A stretch of DNA of 64,000 nucleotides, from positions 164,706 through 228,705 of the forward strand of contig NZ_JAFLRF010000006.1 of the NCBI RefSeq assembly GCF_017315705.1, given 5' to 3'. Below, one piece after another: positions 42,760 to 52,483 of this stretch. The position numbers and the translations under genes are program-made. Numbering within the stretch: the first letter of the stretch is position 1; every line of letters begins with the position of its first letter. The notes beneath the pieces were generated by a model. That model ran no database searches. It worked only from the letters and a program-made list of their open reading frames with translations, and had not been told where the DNA came from. Origin of the DNA: Trinickia mobilis. Lineage in GTDB: Bacteria; Pseudomonadota; Gammaproteobacteria; Burkholderiales; Burkholderiaceae.

Positions 42760-43947
42760 CTAAAACTTATGCCGCACGCCGACGGTAGTCGCAACTTGAA
42801 AGCGCGAGTTGATCCCGCTCGGCCCGCCGATGTTATCGATAGCCGCGGTCAACGCGCCGTTCAATGCCTTCTGATACACCACGGCACCGTACACGTCGGT
42901 AAGCCTGCTAAGCGAATACAGCAGTCCTGCATTGAACTGAACCCAGTGGGGGTGCTGTCCGGCACTGACATTGGCAATCGAAGAGGCTCCCTCTACATTG
43001 CCGACGCTGTAGATTGCGGCCACGCCTGCAACAAGTGCCGGGGTGAACTGGTACTTGCCGTTTACCTCGTAGTTGGACATCGCAAAGCTTGTGTGATCGG
43101 TGTAGTCAAGCTTCGCGTAGGTATAGGCCCCGCCCAGCGTGAACCCTTTCAGCGCGTACGAAACGCCGATCCCGGTAACGTCCTGCGAGGCCACCGGACG
43201 CACATAGAAAATATCGGTTGGACTTGTGTAGTCCCCCGCGACTGCACCTGATGTATTGCTGCCTCCGGTCGCTCCGGACGACGGATTGCTGAGATGGAAA
43301 TGGCCAACCCCGAGCGAGAATGCATTGCTCGTGTAACTGCCTCCCACGCTCCATGCGCTATTGTTCGAGAATCCCGTCCCTCCCGAGCCCGCTCCCTGAT
43401 TGCTGAATGCGTACAGTCCGCCGAACGTGAAGCCGCTCAAGTTTGCGCTTTGATATTTGACCGTGTTGTTCAGTCGAAACGTGGTGTACAGATTGTCGAT
43501 ATCTCCGACATGCGCGCCGTACTGCGTACCCCATTGCCGCGCCGACACGAACGGGCCGACGAAGTCCACGACGGATTCATACTGACGTCCGAGCGTGACC
43601 GTTCCCAGCTTTTTGTTTCCCAAACCGACATAGGATTGCCGGCCGAACTCCCGGGACCCCTGGAGCAAGGTTCCGTTGGCGACGCTGAAGCCATTCTCCA
43701 GCACGAACACCGCCACATTGCCGCCGCCGAGATCCTCGACGCCACGCAGCCCCCACCTCGACGGAATTCCGACTCCGCTAGTCTCCTGTATCTTGCGTGC
43801 GCCAGCTTGGCCGAGCGCCGGCGCGACGTTGTTGCCGTAACTGACTCCCGCGTCCACGATGCCATAAAGTGTCACGCTGCTCTGCGCGAGCGCGTACACC
43901 GGCATCATGCCGGCAATTACCGATGCCAGCACTGCACTTCTCCTCAT
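42760..43947 (-). CDS. Outer-membrane porin, OmpC-like
   Basis: Second Burkholderiales-type porin, 395 residues: signal peptide MRRSAVLASVIAGMMPVYA, mature AQSSVTLYGIVDAGVSYG, WGLRGVEDLGGGNVAVFVLE, LGTVTLGRQYESVVDFVGPF and terminal VGVRHKF. GGAGG lies 5 bases before the ATG. It is the last gene downstream of an MFS carrier in a catabolic cluster, so it likely admits that cluster's substrate. Confidence 0.94.
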   Translation of the reverse strand: MRRSAVLASVIAGMMPVYALAQSSVTLYGIVDAGVSYGNNVAPALGQAGARKIQETSGVGIPSRWGLRGVEDLGGGNVAVFVLENGFSVANGTLLQGSREFGRQSYVGLGNKKLGTVTLGRQYESVVDFVGPFVSARQWGTQYGAHVGDIDNLYTTFRLNNTVKYQSANLSGFTFGGLYAFSNQGAGSGGTGFSNNSAWSVGGSYTSNAFSLGVGHFHLSNPSSGATGGSNTSGAVAGDYTSPTDIFYVRPVASQDVTGIGVSYALKGFTLGGAYTYAKLDYTDHTSFAMSNYEVNGKYQFTPALVAGVAAIYSVGNVEGASSIANVSAGQHPHWVQFNAGLLYSLSRLTDVYGAVVYQKALNGALTAAIDNIGGPSGINSRFQVATTVGVRHKF

Positions 43948-44108
43948 ACTGCCTCCATTTTATATCGCATTACTAATTATAATTGTCCGTTTTACGTCGA
44001 CAACGATGATCGTCCATGCGAAATCTTCGCATCCGGCGCCATTCGCGGGACTACTTCTTCAGACTACGGATTACGCGGTACGAAGAGGGTTGCGAGTCGT
44101 GCTTGCCG

Positions 44109-45473
44109 TCACGCAGGCTCCTCGCCTGCCATCCCGGCGGCCGCGTGCTGCTTGCGGAGCACGAGCGGTATCCCGAGAATCAGAATGACGGCCGCAATCG
44201 CTTGAACTCCTGCGGCCGTCACGAATCCGCTGGTATAGGTGCCGGAAATATCACGTACGTACCCGGTCAACCAGGGTGTCAGAAAGCCCGCGAGATTGGC
44301 CACCGAGCTGATCAACGGCACGCCCAACGTGGCCGCCTTCCCTCGCAGAAAGCGCACCGGGATTTGCCAGAACAACGACACGCCTGCACCGGTTCCGGCG
44401 AGGGCGAGAACCAGCGTGACGAACGTCGCCGGACGGCTGCTGTGCCAGACCAAAACCAGCACCAAGAGACTTGCCACGCTGACGAGAGAAGCCATCGCGC
44501 AATGCCGACGAATATCACGATAGCGACTCGCAAAGGTCGAGAACGCAATGTTGCCGAGCGCTCCGAGCACGCAAATCGCAGCTATCGCGTTGCCTATCGC
44601 GCTATAGCCGCCAAATCCGGCTTCGTGCAGGATGGTCGGCATGAAAAAGCCCAGCGCGGTGTTCGCAGTCAAAATGCAGAAATAGATACCGGCAAGCACC
44701 CAAACCATCGGATTGGCCAGCAACGGCACGGGCAGCGTGGCGTCCGGAGAGAAGCGCTTCCCGTCACACTCGATATCGTTCAGGATGAGAAGTCGCTGCG
44801 TCTGCGACAGCCACTTCGCGGTAGCCGGTCCGTCCGGGAGGACGGCAAACGCGACGCACCCGAGCAGCATCGTCGGTACGGCTTGCAAGAGAAACATCCA
44901 GCGCCACCCGGCGACGCCCCAAAGGCCGCTCATGTGTTCGAGCACGAAGCCGCCGCTCAGTCCCACCATGACCGTCGAGCAAATCGCCGCCGAATGAAAG
45001 ATGCTGAAATTGCGCGTGCGGCGCTTCGTCGGAAACCACTGGTTCAGGTACAGGATGACGCCGGGATAGAAGCCCGCTTCGAATGCGCCGAGCAGGAATC
45101 GCAGCGCATAAAACATCCCTGCGCTTTTGACAAATATCATCGCGACACTGGTCGCACCCCAGCCGAGGGCGATCGCCGAAATCATTTTCCGGGCGCCGAC
45201 GCGTTGCTGAATCATCGAACTCGGCACACCGAGCAGCACATATCCCAGGAAAAACAGCCCTGCACCGAATCCGTACACCGTCTCGCTAAAGCGCAGATCC
45301 GACAGCATCTGCAGCTTCGCGAACGCCACATTCGCCCGGTCGACCCACGCCAGCATCCACAGGCCGAACAGAAGCGGCAAGATGCGCCACTCCGAGGACA
45401 AGTAGGCATGGCGCAACGCGCGGCCTGAATCGGCACCCGCCTCTCTCGCATCTGCATTGAACAACGCGCGCAT
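44109..45473 (-). CDS. MFS transporter, anion:cation symporter type
   Basis: A 454-residue carrier: WMLAWVDRANVAFAKLQM in helix 1, GAGLFFLGYVLLGVPSSMIQ, FLLGAFEAGFYPGVILYLNQ and WRWMFLLQAVPTMLLGCVAF. These are typical of the family importing aromatic and sugar acids. The ATG at 45473 has AGGAG 8 bases upstream. It follows fumarylacetoacetase by about 100 bases on the same strand, so it is probably the uptake system of the cluster. Confidence 0.94.
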   Translation of the reverse strand: MRALFNADAREAGADSGRALRHAYLSSEWRILPLLFGLWMLAWVDRANVAFAKLQMLSDLRFSETVYGFGAGLFFLGYVLLGVPSSMIQQRVGARKMISAIALGWGATSVAMIFVKSAGMFYALRFLLGAFEAGFYPGVILYLNQWFPTKRRTRNFSIFHSAAICSTVMVGLSGGFVLEHMSGLWGVAGWRWMFLLQAVPTMLLGCVAFAVLPDGPATAKWLSQTQRLLILNDIECDGKRFSPDATLPVPLLANPMVWVLAGIYFCILTANTALGFFMPTILHEAGFGGYSAIGNAIAAICVLGALGNIAFSTFASRYRDIRRHCAMASLVSVASLLVLVLVWHSSRPATFVTLVLALAGTGAGVSLFWQIPVRFLRGKAATLGVPLISSVANLAGFLTPWLTGYVRDISGTYTSGFVTAAGVQAIAAVILILGIPLVLRKQHAAAGMAGEEPA

Positions 45474-45576
45474 CAATTCATCTCCTAGTTCATCTGCCCC
45501 GGTCTCGTGCCGGGTTGCCTGAGCTTTTCGTTAGCCCGATTGCGTGCCGGAAGTCGTAACGCTGCCGCTCCCGCCG

Positions 45577-46911
45577 TCACTCGCCATGCGCGGGAAGAAT
45601 CTCGCCCCGGCTCTCTCCGAAGCCGATTCGCGCGTATCCGGTTCGCTCGCACCAGCCCGTCATCACAACGGCATCGCCGTCCTCGAGAAACGAGCGTGTC
45701 TCGCCGGTGGGCAACCGGACCGGCGTTTTGCCCGCCTCCGTGAGTTCGATCAGCGCACCTGCCTCAGCGCGGGTCGGGCCGGAGACGGTGCCGCTGCCCA
45801 GCAGGTCGCCGCTGCGAAGATTGCATCCGCCCACCGTGTGATGCGCGACCATCTGAGCAACGGTCCAGTATTGGTGACGAAAACTCGTGCGCGACAGGCG
45901 CGTCGGCGCGATGCCGTTGCGCCGATGGTTCGCCGTCTCGAGCGCCACCTCCAATTGGATGTCGAGTGCGCCGTACGCCGGCGTTTCCGGAGCGCACAGG
46001 TACGGAAGCGGCTGAGGATCGCCCGAGGGTCGCGTCCATGCGCCGCGAAACGGTGCGAGCGCATCCATCGTGACGATCCACGGCGACAGCGTGGTCGCGA
46101 AATTCTTCGCGAGAAACGGCCCGAGCGGGACCGATTCCCACGACTGAATATCGCGCGCCGACCAGTCGTTGAGCAGGCACAGTCCAAACACGTGCTCTTC
46201 GGCCCGAGCGACCGGAATGCGTGTTCCTTGCTCGTTCCCGGCGCCGATGAAGATGCCCAGTTCCAGCTCGTAGTCGAGCCGGGCGCACGGTGCCAGCTCC
46301 GGCTCACGCTGGCCGGTCGGCAAGCGTTGACCGAGCGGTCTCCGAATGGGTTGTCCCGACAGCCCGATGCTCGACACGCGTCCGTGGTACGCGAGCGGCA
46401 TCCACTGGAAATTCGGCGATAGCGAGCCGTCGGGGCGCAACAGGTTGACGATGTTGCGGGCGTGATCGATCGACGTATAGAAGTCGGTGTAATCCCCGAT
46501 CTGCATGGGCAAGCCATATTCGACATCGGCCTGCGGCACCAGACATCGCTTCAGCGCCGCGACGCCGGGTCCGGCACGCTCCCTTTCGTCCTGCGCCTTG
46601 AACCGGTCGAAAAGCGCATGCCGCAAGGCACGCCACGCATCCGCGCCCATCGCCAAGAAACCGTTCAACGTCGGCTGCGCGCACGCGCTCGCCGCCTGAG
46701 CGGCGAGCCCCGAGAAGCCGCCTGCTTCAACCACTCGCGTGAGGTCGATCACCTGGTCGCCAAGCGCGACCCCGCCACGAAATGCCTCGGCTGTTCCTGC
46801 GCGGCGAAAAACGGCAAAGGGCAAATTCTGCAATGGAAAAGACGCGTCGTCATCGTTCGCCGATTCGAGCCAGCTCTTCGCCGCGAGGTCGTGAGTGTGA
46901 TCAAGGCGCAT
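45577..46911 (-). CDS. fahA: Fumarylacetoacetase
   Basis: Hydrolyses fumarylacetoacetate to fumarate and acetoacetate, classically the last step of homogentisate catabolism. 444 residues: N-terminal SH3-like domain with FPLQNLPFAVFRR, catalytic His in DFYTSIDHARNIVNLLRP, metal ligands in LDYELELGIFIG and LNDWSARDIQSWE, catalytic Lys in FLAKNFATTLSPW, and NHRRNGIAPTRLSRTSF. It overlaps the CoA-transferase stop by 11 bases. Oddly, no homogentisate dioxygenase or maleylacetoacetate isomerase is present. It may serve a different acylpyruvate- or acylacetoacetate-type substrate. Confidence 0.92.
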   Translation of the reverse strand: MRLDHTHDLAAKSWLESANDDDASFPLQNLPFAVFRRAGTAEAFRGGVALGDQVIDLTRVVEAGGFSGLAAQAASACAQPTLNGFLAMGADAWRALRHALFDRFKAQDERERAGPGVAALKRCLVPQADVEYGLPMQIGDYTDFYTSIDHARNIVNLLRPDGSLSPNFQWMPLAYHGRVSSIGLSGQPIRRPLGQRLPTGQREPELAPCARLDYELELGIFIGAGNEQGTRIPVARAEEHVFGLCLLNDWSARDIQSWESVPLGPFLAKNFATTLSPWIVTMDALAPFRGAWTRPSGDPQPLPYLCAPETPAYGALDIQLEVALETANHRRNGIAPTRLSRTSFRHQYWTVAQMVAHHTVGGCNLRSGDLLGSGTVSGPTRAEAGALIELTEAGKTPVRLPTGETRSFLEDGDAVVMTGWCERTGYARIGFGESRGEILPAHGE

Positions 46912-48136
46912 CGAAATCCCCGCGCAGGCTACGGCGGCTCAACAGAATCCGGCGTTCCCTGAGTTGCTGGATCATTGCGGGATCCATGTTGCGTTCCGCG
47001 AGCAATTCGAGGTTGTGTTCCCCCTGAAAGGCCGGAACACCTGGCGGCGGCAACGTCGCGCCGCTGAAGCGCCAAGGCGGCCCCGGCATCCGCATCGTCC
47101 CTCCGGAGCGATCGTCGACTTCCACGATGGCACCCCAGTCGGCTGCCCACTCGGACTCCGCAAGCTCGCTTGTGCTTCGCACGACGCCACAGGCCAGTCC
47201 CTGCTCGCTGACCTGCGCCTGCAGCTCTTCAAGGTCGTTGAACGTGAGAATCCACGCTCGAACTTCGGCTAATAGCGCAGCGAGGTTCTGTCTGCGCAAC
47301 GGCGCGCTGGCGAACCGCGGATCGAGCAGCAGGTCCGTTCTTCGCATCATCGAGCAGTAGCGAACGAACATCGGAGAATAGATCGGGCTGGCCGCGATCG
47401 TCAGCTGGCGTCCGTCGGGCAGCCTGAAGATATGGGATTCCGCTGCGCTCAATGCGGGCGGCTCGCCGTTCGTGTCCACACCTGAGAGTTGCGCGCCCGC
47501 GCGCTCGTTGACGGCCAGCATGGTGGCGGCCATCGAAACGTCGACATGCTGCCCTTCGCCCGTCCGGCTTCGATGCTGGAGTGCGGCGAGGACTGCGATT
47601 GCGCCATGCAGCCCCGTGTAGACATCCGCGTGGCTGCACGCATCGTTCTTCAATTCGTCGGCGCCATACCCATAGTGGTCGCGCAGGATGTCGGTCAGAC
47701 CGGTTTCCGCCTGCACGGTCGGAGCGAACGCAGGCCGGTTGCGCCACGGGCCGGTTTGCCCGTATCCGCTCATCGAAACATAAACGACCGCAGGATTGAA
47801 CTCGCGCACCTGCTCGTAGCCCAGGCCGAAACGCGTGAGCGTGCCCGGGCGGAAGTTCTCCACGATGACGTCGGCGTCCCGGCACAGGTCGGTCGCTATC
47901 GCGCGCGCCTCCGGCCAGTTCAGATCGAGGCTGAGATTGCGCTTTCCCGCGTTCTGCTGCGCGTAGTAGACAGACATCGTGCCGATGTGCGGTACGCCGC
48001 CGCGTCCGGTATCGCCGCTGGGCGGCTCGATCTTGATCACGTCGGCACCCAAATCGCGCAGTGTCTTCGTACACAGCGGGCCAGCCAGCACCCGCGTGAA
48101 ATCGATGACTTTCAGTCCTTCAAGAGGCGCGCCCAT
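46901..48136 (-). CDS. CaiB/BaiF family III CoA-transferase
   Basis: A 411-residue CoA-transferase: LKVIDFTRVLAGPLCTKTLR, RNLSLDLNWPEARAI, NFRPGTLTRFGLGYEQV, SHADVYTGLHGAIAVLAALQ with the catalytic Asp, and RTGEGQHVDVSMAATML. The ATG at 48136 begins the conserved part; an open frame continues upstream to 48403 but overlaps the crotonase gene. It starts 2 bases after the crotonase stop. The substrate is unknown; it is linked to fumarylacetoacetase and a crotonase. Confidence 0.91.
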   Translation of the reverse strand: MGAPLEGLKVIDFTRVLAGPLCTKTLRDLGADVIKIEPPSGDTGRGGVPHIGTMSVYYAQQNAGKRNLSLDLNWPEARAIATDLCRDADVIVENFRPGTLTRFGLGYEQVREFNPAVVYVSMSGYGQTGPWRNRPAFAPTVQAETGLTDILRDHYGYGADELKNDACSHADVYTGLHGAIAVLAALQHRSRTGEGQHVDVSMAATMLAVNERAGAQLSGVDTNGEPPALSAAESHIFRLPDGRQLTIAASPIYSPMFVRYCSMMRRTDLLLDPRFASAPLRRQNLAALLAEVRAWILTFNDLEELQAQVSEQGLACGVVRSTSELAESEWAADWGAIVEVDDRSGGTMRMPGPPWRFSGATLPPPGVPAFQGEHNLELLAERNMDPAMIQQLRERRILLSRRSLRGDFDAP

Positions 48137-48138
48137 GA

Positions 48139-48903
48139 TCAGTTCCCCTCGAACACGGCCGAGCCGGGACCGTTTTTCGCAAAGGCCTCGAGACCCCGCT
48201 TTTGGTCGGCGCTCGCCCACATCATGTTGTTGATCTCGGTTTGCTGTGCATCCGCTCCTGCAACACCGTGGCGTGCCGACAGGTTGGCCAGCTTCTTGAT
48301 CCCCCGGAGGGCCACGGTGGGGCCGGCGGCCAGTTGCCGCGCCCACGACATCGATACCGCCGGCAACTCGGACTCGGCGATAACGAGATTGATCGCCCCC
48401 CATCGCTCGAGCGCCGCCGGGTCGTGGCGCCGGCCGAACATGGCCATTTCCTTTGCGCGTGCCGGACCGACGCGCTGCACGACACGCTGCACGCCCCCGA
48501 GCAGCGGCAGCAAGCCAAGCGATGCTTCCGCCATGCCGAAGAATGCCGTGTCGGCGGCCACGATCATGTCGCAGGTCAACGCGAGCTCGAAGCCGCCCCC
48601 GAGCGCGCCGCCGTGGACGGCGGCCACAGTGGGAATCGGTACGTTTTCGAGCGCGTCAAGCAGTGACTCAAGCGCTGCCTGGTCGCGTCGCCGCTTGCCG
48701 CCGGTAAAGCCCGCCACGTCGGCGCCTGCGCAAAAGTGGCGCATACCGCTGCGCAGCAGAATCGAGCGACAGCCTTGTTCGATGGCCTCGCCATACGCGT
48801 CCAGCAGATCCTTCAGGAACGTGTCCTCAATCAGGTTGTGAGGCGGTTTCGACATCGTGACAACGCCGACCGCGCCGTCTTTTTCAAACGCGACAGTGCT
48901 CAT
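48139..48903 (-). CDS. Enoyl-CoA hydratase/isomerase (crotonase)
   Basis: Crotonase of 254 residues: VAFEKDGAVGVVTMSKPPHN, ILLRSGMRHFCAGADVAGFT, GGALGGGFELALTCDMIVAA with the first Glu, and FGMAEASLGLLPLLGGVQRV with the second. The ATG at 48903 has AGGG 8 bases upstream; 48918 is an alternative. First gene of the TetR-controlled operon that continues with the CoA-transferase, fumarylacetoacetase, MFS and porin genes. Confidence 0.92.
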   Translation of the reverse strand: MSTVAFEKDGAVGVVTMSKPPHNLIEDTFLKDLLDAYGEAIEQGCRSILLRSGMRHFCAGADVAGFTGGKRRRDQAALESLLDALENVPIPTVAAVHGGALGGGFELALTCDMIVAADTAFFGMAEASLGLLPLLGGVQRVVQRVGPARAKEMAMFGRRHDPAALERWGAINLVIAESELPAVSMSWARQLAAGPTVALRGIKKLANLSARHGVAGADAQQTEINNMMWASADQKRGLEAFAKNGPGSAVFEGN

Positions 48904-49243
48904 TTTTTTGCCCTGCATCTAGGCCTGGCTTCACGCCAGGTGAATTGATCAAAACAATTACTGTAGGACTGCAAACCATAGACGTTCCGCGCCACAGTAA
49001 TAACTCGGGTGCCACACCCGCACCGCTTGCAACACGACCCGATCCGGCGTTCATGATAACACTGTTAACTTGGAGAAGAATCAGGGTATTCCCGAGCTGT
49101 GATCGTGGCCGTGGAGGTCTTGCGGCTGTGTCTGGTTGGCGTTCGCCGGCAGGTCGTTTGGCTTGCAGGATGACGCTCATTGCGTGCGCGGAATTCGCAC
49201 GCCTATAATTCCGTCGCACCTTCAACTGTCTTCTGCCGATATC
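48904..49243. other. Divergent intergenic region with palindrome
   Basis: 340 bases between the divergent crotonase operon and the TetR gene, without a gene. It contains the dyad at 49057-49067 and should carry both promoters. The TetR frame is open further to the left, but that extension lacks TetR homology. Confidence 0.45.
49057..49067. promoter_or_regulatory. Candidate TetR operator
   Basis: Palindrome TAACA-C-TGTTA in the divergent region, about 155 bases from the crotonase start and 177 from the TetR start. Related in half-site composition (TTAAC) to the other TetR operator candidate at 15140-15168. Symmetry-based call. Confidence 0.35.
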
Positions 49244-49930
49244 GTGAGTTCGAACCCATCTACAACAACGGCCGCACCGTACCACCATGGAAACCTGCGC
49301 AACGCCCTGATTGCGGAGGGACGCAAGGCGCTAGAAGAGATAGGCGCTCACGATTTGAGTCTGAGATACCTTGCGCGCGCGGTGGGTGTGTCGGAAGCCG
49401 CACCCTCGCGACATTTCGCCGGTAAGGAAGGATTGCTGGCCGCAATTGCAGCGGACGGTTTTCGTGATCTTGCCGCTCTGCGCAGCGAGATTCAGGCTTC
49501 GGACGACACGGCAATGGCCAAGGCCTACCGGATGATGCGGGTCTATGTCGAATTCGCACAACGACATAAGGGACTGTTCGACTTAATGATCGGGCCGCGC
49601 ATCGTCTCGCGCGACGATTATCCGGAACTCAATGAAGAGACCGCGAAATCGTTCCATCTATTTGCATCGGCGGTCGAGCAAGTCGCGCTGGAGTGCGGCT
49701 GGCAAAAGCGCGCACTGAAACTCGTCACGCATGCAGCCTGGAGCATGGAGCACGGACTGGCCACGCTAATCCTCTCTGATCGGGTGCCCCGATCCGATCT
49801 TCCGGACCGTTTAGATCATATGATTCACTTCTCGCTCAGTATCTTATTGAGCGCCGTCACAGCAGGGCCGTCTCAACTCGAAGAGGTCATTCGCCAGCTT
49901 CCTCGGGCGCCTAAGCATATCGAGACCTAG
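49244..49930 (+). CDS. TetR-family transcriptional regulator
   Basis: A 228-residue TetR protein: NLRNALIAEGRKALEEIGAH, then DLSLRYLARAVGVSEAAPSR and HFAGKEGLLAAIAADGF form the HTH domain. The C-terminal domain contains FAQRHKGLFDLMIGPRI, like the WHG/TetR_C-type branch. The start is probably GTG at 49244; the frame is open upstream to 49136. It is divergent from the crotonase operon, the likely target, and 285 bases upstream of the ABC importer genes, which it may also control. Confidence 0.9.
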   Translation: MSSNPSTTTAAPYHHGNLRNALIAEGRKALEEIGAHDLSLRYLARAVGVSEAAPSRHFAGKEGLLAAIAADGFRDLAALRSEIQASDDTAMAKAYRMMRVYVEFAQRHKGLFDLMIGPRIVSRDDYPELNEETAKSFHLFASAVEQVALECGWQKRALKLVTHAAWSMEHGLATLILSDRVPRSDLPDRLDHMIHFSLSILLSAVTAGPSQLEEVIRQLPRAPKHIET

Positions 49931-50215
49931 TCGATAGACGCTGTCCCGCCTATAGCACGCGGCCCGAAATCTTCGCCAGCAAGTTCGGGCTGCCATGTGC
50001 ATCCGGATCAGTTAAGGCAAAAGCCGGCGTTCGGGCCCAAAGCGCTACCTTTCGGACTCCCTGCGAAAACTTTGCGACATGGAGCCGCCAGCGGGAAAAC
50101 GCGGTCTTGTGAATTCCCTATAACGCGCTCAAGATTGCTTTGTTTCGGGATTGTTACGCGCTGATCAAAATTCAACGCGCTTGATCGATTCGAAAGAACG
50201 GTGAGGGAGAACCCT

Positions 50216-51478
50216 GTGAAAACACCGAATCGCATCCCTAACTTTAGCCGTCGCGCCGTGCTCAAGGCGACTGCCGCCGCAACGGCCCTGCAATTGGCGC
50301 CGCCCTTCATCATCAAGTCGCGCGCCGAGGCTCCCATCCGCATCGGCATGGTCGATCCGCTGACCGGCGTTTATGCTGCAGTTGCACAGAACGAAGTCAC
50401 CGGCGCGAAGCTTGCCGTCCAGCAAGTCAACGCCAAAGGCGGCATCCTCGGGCGGCCAGTCGAGCTGCTCGTCGAAGACTCCGCGAACGACGTCGGAACC
50501 GGCGTGCAGAAAGCACGCAAGCTGATCGATCGCGATCAGGTGACGTTCCTCATCGGCGACGTGAATTCAGGCATCGCGCAGGCGATTTCCCAAGTCAGCA
50601 ATGAGAAAAAGGTGCTGCACATCGTCTCCGGCGGCCATACGGACACCATCACCGGCGTCGACTGCAAGTGGAACGTCTATCGCGTCTGCAACACGACGAG
50701 CATGGAGGCCAATGCGGTCGCCAGCCTGCTCTTTTCCAAGTACGGCAAGAAGTGGCATTTCATCACGCCGGACTACGCATTCGGTCACACCCTGGAGAAG
50801 GCCGCGGCCGCCGACCTCCAGAAGCTCGGCGGCACGATCACGGGAAACGAGCTCACGCCGCTCGGGACGACTGATTTCTCCGCCTATCTGATCAAGGCGC
50901 GCGCCGCGAATCCGGACGTGCTGCTGGTGCTGCCGCAAGGCTCCGACATGGTCAACTGTTTAAAACAGATCGCGCAGTTCGGCCTCGGCAAGGACATGCA
51001 CATTGCCGGCCTGCAGCAGGAGCTCGAATCGCTCGAAGCGATGCCGCCCGAGGCGCGCGTCGGTTTCTGGATGTTCGAGTGGTACTGGAAACAGCCGGGC
51101 GTGCCGGGCGTCGACAAGTTCGTCGCCGACATCCGCAAGATGAACGGCGGCAAGGTTCCGACTGCGCGTCACTGGTTCGGGTACACCTCGGTGCATACGC
51201 TTGCCGGCATTGCCAACCAAGAAAAGACCCTCGACGCCATCAAGCTTGCGGAAGCGCTCGGCGGGTTCGAATTGGCCGATGACGTCAAGCTGCAGCCCAA
51301 CAAGTGTTATTACCGCAAAGGGGACCACCAGCTGATGACGTCCGCGTTCGTGGGCGAAGCGCTATCCAAGCCGGCGGGCGACCCCGAGGACCTGTTCCGC
51401 GTAGACTCCGTGATCGCCGGCGACAAGACCGCGCCGCCCGAAAGCGAGACCGGCTGCAAGCTGCAATGGCCTGCGTGA
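50216..51478 (+). CDS. ABC transporter substrate-binding protein, branched-chain amino acid/amide type, Tat-exported
   Basis: Periplasmic ligand-binding protein of 420 residues (Peripla_BP_6 fold). SRRAVLKATAAATALQLAPP is a twin-arginine signal, followed by IRIGMVDPLTGVYAAVAQNE, AVQQVNAKGGILGRPVELLV and FLIGDVNSGIAQAISQVSNE. The GTG at 50216 is the likely start, with GGGAG 9 bases upstream. It leads a five-gene importer. Homologues bind amides, urea, branched amino acids or aromatic acids; the ligand cannot be assigned. Confidence 0.93.
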   Translation: MKTPNRIPNFSRRAVLKATAAATALQLAPPFIIKSRAEAPIRIGMVDPLTGVYAAVAQNEVTGAKLAVQQVNAKGGILGRPVELLVEDSANDVGTGVQKARKLIDRDQVTFLIGDVNSGIAQAISQVSNEKKVLHIVSGGHTDTITGVDCKWNVYRVCNTTSMEANAVASLLFSKYGKKWHFITPDYAFGHTLEKAAAADLQKLGGTITGNELTPLGTTDFSAYLIKARAANPDVLLVLPQGSDMVNCLKQIAQFGLGKDMHIAGLQQELESLEAMPPEARVGFWMFEWYWKQPGVPGVDKFVADIRKMNGGKVPTARHWFGYTSVHTLAGIANQEKTLDAIKLAEALGGFELADDVKLQPNKCYYRKGDHQLMTSAFVGEALSKPAGDPEDLFRVDSVIAGDKTAPPESETGCKLQWPA

Positions 51479-51613
51479 TTCAGGAGACCTGCGTGGCCGG
51501 CATCGACGGGTGCCGTGCTCGCGACGAGCGGCGAGCGTGCCGGGCAAGGCGAAAGGCGCAAGCACCCCGGCGAGGCCCGGACGCCGCATGCGCGCGAACA
51601 AGAACGGTGTGCG

Positions 51614-52483
51614 ATGACCCAACTTCTCCTGTTCAATCTCACCAACGGGCTGATCATCGGGACGTTTTATGTGCTGATGGCTCTCGGGCTCTCGCTCATC
51701 CTCAACTTGAGCAATGTGATCAATTTTGCGCATGGCGGCTTTCTCGTCGTCGGCGGCTACATCGCCTACACCGTCACCCCGTATGTGGGCTTCTGGGGCG
51801 CGCTGCTGATCGCACCGCCGTGCGTCGCCCTGATCGGCCTCGCCATTGAACGCGTGCTCATCCAGCGAGTCTACGGGCGCGATCCGCTATACAGCCTGTT
51901 GCTGACATTCGGCCTCGCTTTCATCTTCGAGGACGGCACCCGCTTCATCTGGGGCGCGCAAGGCAAGCCTGTAACCGTGCCGCCCGTGTTGGCGCAGCCT
52001 TTGAGCGGGACGTTCTTTTTCGTCACGGGCTATCGCCTCTTCATGGTCGTCACCGTCGCGGCGGCCGTGGCGCTGCTCTTCGCCCTGTTGCGCTACAGCC
52101 GGCTCGGAATACGGATTCGTGCCGGCACCCTGGACCTTGAAACCGTCGCCGCGCTGGGCATCAACGTGCGCAGGCTGCGCGCGCTCAATTTCGCCGTCGG
52201 CGCGTTTCTCGCCGGCTTGAGCGGCGTGCTCGCAGCCGGCCAGCTCGGACTCGAGCCGACCATGGGAACCGGGCTGCTGATGCCGAGCTTCATTGCCATC
52301 ATCGTCGGCGGGGTCGGCAGCCTCACCGGCACGCTGCTCGGCGGGTTGCTGATCGGCGTCGCGTCGGGCCTCACCGCCGTGTTTCTGCCCGCGGCGAGCG
52401 AGGCGATCATCTACGTGCTGATGGCCGTGGTGTTGTTGCTGCGCCCGCGCGGTCTGCTCGGCGAAGAGGGCATGCTGACATGA
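51614..52483 (+). CDS. Branched-chain-type ABC permease (LivH)
   Basis: Inner-membrane permease of 289 residues with about eight hydrophobic segments: LTNGLIIGTFYVLMALGLSL, LILNLSNVINFAHGGFLVVG and FIAIIVGGVGSLTGTLLGGL. The motif NFAHGGF with GGVGSLTG is the LivH signature. The ATG at 51614 begins the conserved part. The next gene overlaps by 4 bases (ATGA). Confidence 0.93.
   Translation: MTQLLLFNLTNGLIIGTFYVLMALGLSLILNLSNVINFAHGGFLVVGGYIAYTVTPYVGFWGALLIAPPCVALIGLAIERVLIQRVYGRDPLYSLLLTFGLAFIFEDGTRFIWGAQGKPVTVPPVLAQPLSGTFFFVTGYRLFMVVTVAAAVALLFALLRYSRLGIRIRAGTLDLETVAALGINVRRLRALNFAVGAFLAGLSGVLAAGQLGLEPTMGTGLLMPSFIAIIVGGVGSLTGTLLGGLLIGVASGLTAVFLPAASEAIIYVLMAVVLLLRPRGLLGEEGMLT

Noticed and set aside
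44016-45428. A 470-codon plus-strand frame
   Set aside because: Antisense to the MFS transporter; charged low-complexity translation with no domain.
47489-48841. A 450-codon plus-strand frame
   Set aside because: Antisense to the CoA-transferase and crotonase genes; no homology.
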